Assembly (NCBI GenBank): GCA_937917505.1
Contig: CALDMQ010000260.1
Coordinates: 1 to 8,181 of the forward strand
Length of the DNA stretch: 8,181 nt
Direction: 5' to 3'
Source of the DNA: an uncultured Erysipelotrichaceae bacterium
GTDB lineage: Bacteria > Bacillota_I > Bacilli_A > Erysipelotrichales > Coprobacillaceae
Under the pieces are notes generated by a model. It was not told the origin of the DNA and ran no database searches. It was given only the letters and a program-made list of their open reading frames with translations. How positions within the stretch are numbered: position 1 is the first letter of the stretch; each line of letters begins with the position of its first letter. Below are positions 5,438-8,181 of this stretch, in pieces. The position numbers and the translations under genes were made by a program.

Positions 5438-6850
5438 ATGAGTGGTTTTTTTGGGGTAGCTTCACAAAATGATTGTGTAATGGATTTATTTTTTGGGACT
5501 GATTATCATTCTCATTTAGGAACACGTAGAGGTGGTATGGCAGTTCATGGTAAGTCAGGTTTTAATCGTTCTATTCACAATATTGAGAATTCACCTTTTC
5601 GTACAAAGTTTGAAAGAGACGTTGAGGAGTTTAGTGGGAATATTGGAATTGGTTGTATTTCTGATAGTGAACCACAACCATTGCTTGTTAATTCTCATTT
5701 GGGTTCATATGCGATTACGACAGTGGGAAGAATTAACAATATTGATGAGTTAAGAACTTTATGTTTTGAATTAGGGAAAACCCATTTCTTAGAAATGAGT
5801 GGGGGAGAAGTGAATCCTACTGAAATGGTTGCAGCTTTAATTAATCAAAAGGAATCTATTGTTGAGGGGATTGAATATGCACAAAAATTAGTTAGAGGAT
5901 CAATGAGTATTTTGATTATGACTGATGAAGGAATTTATTGTGCAAGAGATAAATTGGGAAGAACACCTGTTATTATTGGAAGAAAAGATGATGCTTATTG
6001 TGTGACTTTTGAAAGTTCAGCTTTCTTGAATTTAGGTTATCATCATTATAAAGATTTAGGGCCTGGAGAAATAGGGTTTATTTATCCTCATGGTTTTTCA
6101 CAAAAAGTAAAAGCTAATGATAAGATGAAAATGTGTTCATTTTTATGGGTTTATTATGGATATCCAACATCTACATATGAAGGTATTAATGTAGAAAAGA
6201 TGCGTTATGATTGTGGACAAATGTTAGCAAGACGTGATAAGGATAGTATACAGCCTGATAGTGTTGCTGGGGTGCCTGATTCAGGGCTTGCTCATGCGAT
6301 TGGATATGCAAATGAATCTGGAATTCCTTTTGCAAGACCATTCATTAAATATACACCGACATGGCCTCGTTCTTTTATGCCACAAAGTCAAGGTCAAAGA
6401 AATTTAATTGCTAAAATGAAATTAATTCCTGTTAAAGAATTGATTAAAGATAAGAGTTTGTTACTTATTGATGACTCTATTGTTAGAGGTACACAATTAA
6501 GAGAAACAACAGAATTTTTATATCAATCAGGAGCAAAAGAAGTACATGTAAGACCTGCATGCCCACCGATTTTGTTTGGGTGTAAATATTTGAACTTCTC
6601 ACGTTCTAATTCAGAATTAGATTTAATTACAAGACGCGTTATTAAAGATTTAGAACAAGGTGAAGTATCTAAAGACGTTCTAAAAGAATATGCAAATCCA
6701 GATAGTCCAAAATATCAAGCAATGTTAGATGAGATTTGTAAAAGGTTGAAGTTTACTTCTTTAAAATATCATCGTTTAGATGACTTGGTTGAATCTATTG
6801 GTATTGAACCATGTCAATTATGTACTTATTGTTGGAGTGGAGAAGAATAG
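5438..6850 (+). CDS. PurF-like amidophosphoribosyltransferase homologue lacking the catalytic cysteine
   Basis: A 470-residue, full-length two-domain PurF homologue. Residues 1-220 form a class II glutaminase-like domain, but the mature N-terminal Cys of PurF is Ser2 (MSGFFGV), there is no propeptide, and by eye the glutamine-binding Arg, Asn and Asp are missing: the GHxRYxTxG loop reads GIGCISDSE (70-78), and HNGN reads TVGR (95-98). The phosphoribosyltransferase half is intact: AGVPDSG (277-283), PRSFMPQSQGQR (310-321) and the PRPP loop LIDDSIVRGT (343-352). Cysteines C233, C382 and the C-terminal C459xxC462xxC465 match the four [4Fe-4S] ligands of the Bacillus enzyme. It could make phosphoribosylamine from free ammonia, receive ammonia from a partner, or be repurposed. 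No other purine gene lies nearby. AAGGAG 7 nt upstream fixes the ATG. I recall similar MSGFFG or MGGFFG proteins annotated simply as PurF in gut anaerobes, so I withhold the symbol. Confidence 0.85.
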   Translation: MSGFFGVASQNDCVMDLFFGTDYHSHLGTRRGGMAVHGKSGFNRSIHNIENSPFRTKFERDVEEFSGNIGIGCISDSEPQPLLVNSHLGSYAITTVGRINNIDELRTLCFELGKTHFLEMSGGEVNPTEMVAALINQKESIVEGIEYAQKLVRGSMSILIMTDEGIYCARDKLGRTPVIIGRKDDAYCVTFESSAFLNLGYHHYKDLGPGEIGFIYPHGFSQKVKANDKMKMCSFLWVYYGYPTSTYEGINVEKMRYDCGQMLARRDKDSIQPDSVAGVPDSGLAHAIGYANESGIPFARPFIKYTPTWPRSFMPQSQGQRNLIAKMKLIPVKELIKDKSLLLIDDSIVRGTQLRETTEFLYQSGAKEVHVRPACPPILFGCKYLNFSRSNSELDLITRRVIKDLEQGEVSKDVLKEYANPDSPKYQAMLDEICKRLKFTSLKYHRLDDLVESIGIEPCQLCTYCWSGEE

Positions 6851-6855
6851 AATTT

Positions 6856-6931
6856 AAAAAGTATTGTCAGTAATATGGATTGTTAGAACTAAACGACGTT
6901 CTAAACTATATTTTAATGACAATACTTTTTT
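6856..6931 (+). terminator. Long nested hairpin, probable terminator of the PurF-like gene
   Basis: AAAAAGTATTGTCA (6856-6869) pairs perfectly over 14 bp with TGACAATACTTTTT (6917-6930), followed by one more T. The 47-nt loop holds a second perfect stem, TTAGAAC (6883-6889) with GTTCTAA (6898-6904), and a possible 5-bp stem AATAT/ATATT between them. It starts 6 nt after the stop codon. The closing stem is palindromic in A/T tract, so it could act on both strands. Such a branched loop is larger than a usual terminator; a structured RNA or a small inverted-repeat element is the alternative. Confidence 0.6.
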
Positions 6932-7107
6932 ATTAGTCAAATAGTTTTCCGTTTTTTATAACTAATACAATATTAACATACTTGATACCATGAGAGTCTA
7001 TATATATTATATTCGCATTTTATCTCTATATTTTTTAAAATACTGTTTAAAGAGCTATAAAGTGTAAAGAAGAAATAAGAACTATTGTTTAGATACATAA
7101 CTTTTTA
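6932..7107. other. AT-rich intergenic spacer, no gene seen
   Basis: Part of the 306-bp gap between the PurF-like gene and ttcA. A 25-codon frame opening at the ATG at 6990 has no ribosome site and looks fortuitous. A 7-bp inverted repeat TATTAGT/ACTAATA (6931-6937, 6961-6967) and the palindrome TATTTT-TT-AAAATA (near 7029-7042) are short enough to be chance in such AT-rich DNA. No tRNA or recognisable riboswitch is seen. Confidence 0.5.
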
Positions 7108-7136
7108 TTGTGTTTGCTTGGTTCATCATGTAAAAT
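7108..7136 (+). promoter_or_regulatory. Candidate sigma-A promoter of ttcA-tcdA
   Basis: TTGTGT (7108-7113) and TAAAAT (7131-7136) are spaced 17 bp. The predicted start near 7143 is just before GAGGAT (7145-7150), leaving a leader of about 14 nt. The -35 has two mismatches, so confidence is moderate. Confidence 0.45.
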
Positions 7137-7156
7137 AAAACAGCGAGGATAAGAAC

Positions 7157-7969
7157 ATGGATAGAACAAAGGAAATAGAACAAAGTATTATAAAAAAGTA
7201 TAGAAAACAAATTTGGCGTAAGTTTGTTAAGGGAATTCAGGAATATGATATGATTCAACCGGGTGATAAGATTGCAGTTTGCATTTCCGGTGGAAAAGAT
7301 TCAATGTTATTAGCGAAATTGATGCAAGAAATTCAAAGACATGGAAAGTTTGATTTTGAACTTGTTTTTTTATCAATGGATCCTGGCTACAATGAGAGAA
7401 ACCGAAAAAAGATTGAAGATAATGCAGAGATTTTAGGGATACCTGTTCAATTTTTTGACTCTGATATTTTTCAAGTTGTGACTACAATAGAAAAATCTCC
7501 TTGTTATTTATGTGCGAGAATGCGTAGAGGTTTTTTGTATGCGAAAGCACAAGAGTTAGGGTGTAATAAAATAGCTTTAGGACATCATTTTGATGATGTT
7601 ATAGAAACGATATTAATGGGAATGTTTTATGGTTCACAAGTTCAAACAATGATGCCTAAACTTCATAGTACAAACTTTAAAGGTATGGAATTGATTAGAC
7701 CAATGTATTTAATTGAGGAAAAGGATATTATTCATTGGAGTCGTTATAATGATTTAACATTCATTCAATGTGCATGCCGTTTTACTGAAGAAATGGAAGA
7801 ACGTGGTGAGGTTGAGCATACTTCTAAAAGAGAAGAAATGAAAAACTTATTAAAATATTTAGAAACCATGAATCCAAATGTTAAAAAGAATGTTTTTAAA
7901 AGTGTTGAAAATGTGAATCTTGCAACAATTATAGCGTATAGTGATGAAGCAGGAAAACATCATTTTTGA
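7157..7969 (+). CDS. ttcA: TtcA-like tRNA 2-thiocytidine(32) synthetase (PP-loop ATPase)
   Basis: A 270-residue cytosolic PP-loop protein. In characterised TtcA, ATP activates C32 of the tRNA anticodon loop and sulfur from a cysteine desulfurase is inserted by way of a [4Fe-4S] cluster held by three cysteines. Here the PP-loop SGGKDS is at 44-49 (KIAVCISGGKDSM), the CxxC pair is C116 and C119 (PCYLCARMRRG), GHHFDDVIET lies at 142-151, and C205/C207 (CACRF) supply the third ligand. The protein is about 40 residues shorter than the E. coli enzyme, mainly in the C-terminal tail, as is usual for Bacillota relatives. GAGGAT 6 nt before the ATG supports the start. tcdA follows 28 nt later, probably in one transcript. 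Some Bacillota members of this group have not been tested, so the exact modified position is inferred; TilS and TtuA/Ncs6 are less likely given the CYLCARMRRG and GHHFDD motifs. Confidence 0.85.
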   Translation: MDRTKEIEQSIIKKYRKQIWRKFVKGIQEYDMIQPGDKIAVCISGGKDSMLLAKLMQEIQRHGKFDFELVFLSMDPGYNERNRKKIEDNAEILGIPVQFFDSDIFQVVTTIEKSPCYLCARMRRGFLYAKAQELGCNKIALGHHFDDVIETILMGMFYGSQVQTMMPKLHSTNFKGMELIRPMYLIEEKDIIHWSRYNDLTFIQCACRFTEEMEERGEVEHTSKREEMKNLLKYLETMNPNVKKNVFKSVENVNLATIIAYSDEAGKHHF

Positions 7970-7997
7970 GATACGTATGATAAAAAAGGAGACTAAT

Positions 7998-8181
7998 ATG
8001 TTTTCGAGATTAGAACTTTTAATAGGAAAAGAATCTTTAGATATATTAAAACAAAAGAATGTTATTGTTTTTGGTGTTGGTGGTGTTGGTGGTTATGTGA
8101 TAGAAGCACTTGTAAGAAGTGGTATTGAACATATAACAATTGTTGATAATGATACTGTTTCTGTATCTAATTTAAATCGTC
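7998..8181 (+). CDS. tcdA: tRNA threonylcarbamoyladenosine dehydratase, 5' part
   Basis: The first 61 codons of a ThiF/E1-like protein, cut by the window end. It opens MFSRLELLIGKESLDIL, the typical start of TcdA (CsdL/YgdL), followed by a Rossmann nucleotide-binding turn GVGGVGG (26-32), the acidic end of the second strand IVDNDTV (48-54) and the conserved SNLNR (57-61) used in ATP binding. TcdA uses ATP to dehydrate t6A at position 37 into the cyclic form ct6A, strengthening decoding of ANN codons; in E. coli it works with the CsdA-CsdE sulfur-relay proteins. AAAGGAG lies 6 nt before the ATG. It follows ttcA by 28 nt with no terminator or promoter between, so both are likely co-transcribed. 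Other ThiF-family members (MoeB, ThiF) start differently, making TcdA the best reading. Confidence 0.88.
   Translation, partial: MFSRLELLIGKESLDILKQKNVIVFGVGGVGGYVIEALVRSGIEHITIVDNDTVSVSNLNR

Noticed and set aside
5532..5753. 73-codon + strand frame within the PurF-like gene
   Set aside because: Out-of-frame shadow of the conserved N-terminal domain; no ribosome site or family pattern.
6990..7067. 25-codon frame in the gap before ttcA
   Set aside because: No ribosome site, and a Tyr/Ile/Leu-rich product expected from AT-rich spacer.

Overview
The window comes from a low-GC Bacillota genome, most likely a strict anaerobe of the gut-associated Erysipelotrichia/Clostridia type. The evidence is very AT-rich DNA, strong AGGAG-type ribosome sites, TGA used as a stop, and three proteins that appear to carry oxygen-labile [4Fe-4S] clusters: an aldo/keto reductase with a ferredoxin tail, a PurF-like protein, and a TtcA-like protein. 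The taxonomic call is an inference from style and content; no rRNA or other marker is present. I saw no mobile element, CRISPR array, tRNA or rRNA.

Layout. Bases 1-2511 (+ strand): an unrecognised two-helix membrane-anchored protein, then a ferredoxin-fused aldo/keto reductase with its own promoter, a possible 29-codon ORF overlapping its stop, and a rho-independent terminator. Bases 2536-2834 have no convincing gene but hold a palindrome and a weak promoter-like site. Bases 2835-4887 (- strand): a two-gene operon in which a zinc-dependent phospholipase-C-like protein is followed after 10 nt by a UMF1/Atg22-type MFS transporter, ending in a strong hairpin. A 116-bp divergent promoter region with a tandem 11-bp A-tract repeat separates this operon from the rightward genes. 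Bases 5004-6850 (+): a small bacterial PH-domain membrane protein, then a PurF-like amidophosphoribosyltransferase with its own promoter, closed by a long nested hairpin. Bases 7157-8181 (+): a TtcA-like tRNA thiolase followed by the start of tcdA, cut by the window end.

How the genes work together. The clearest pair is ttcA-tcdA. In the characterised E. coli enzymes these act on positions 32 and 37, the two flanks of the same tRNA anticodon loop. The PLC-like/MFS pair looks translationally coupled, but its substrate is unknown. The most unusual protein is the PurF-like one: its glutaminase half has lost the nucleophilic cysteine and apparently the glutamine-binding residues, while the PRPP site and the four iron-sulfur cysteines are kept. 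It is probably not an ordinary glutamine-using PurF. Most of the rest looks like ordinary chromosomal gene content. No complete new defence or mobile system is evident.
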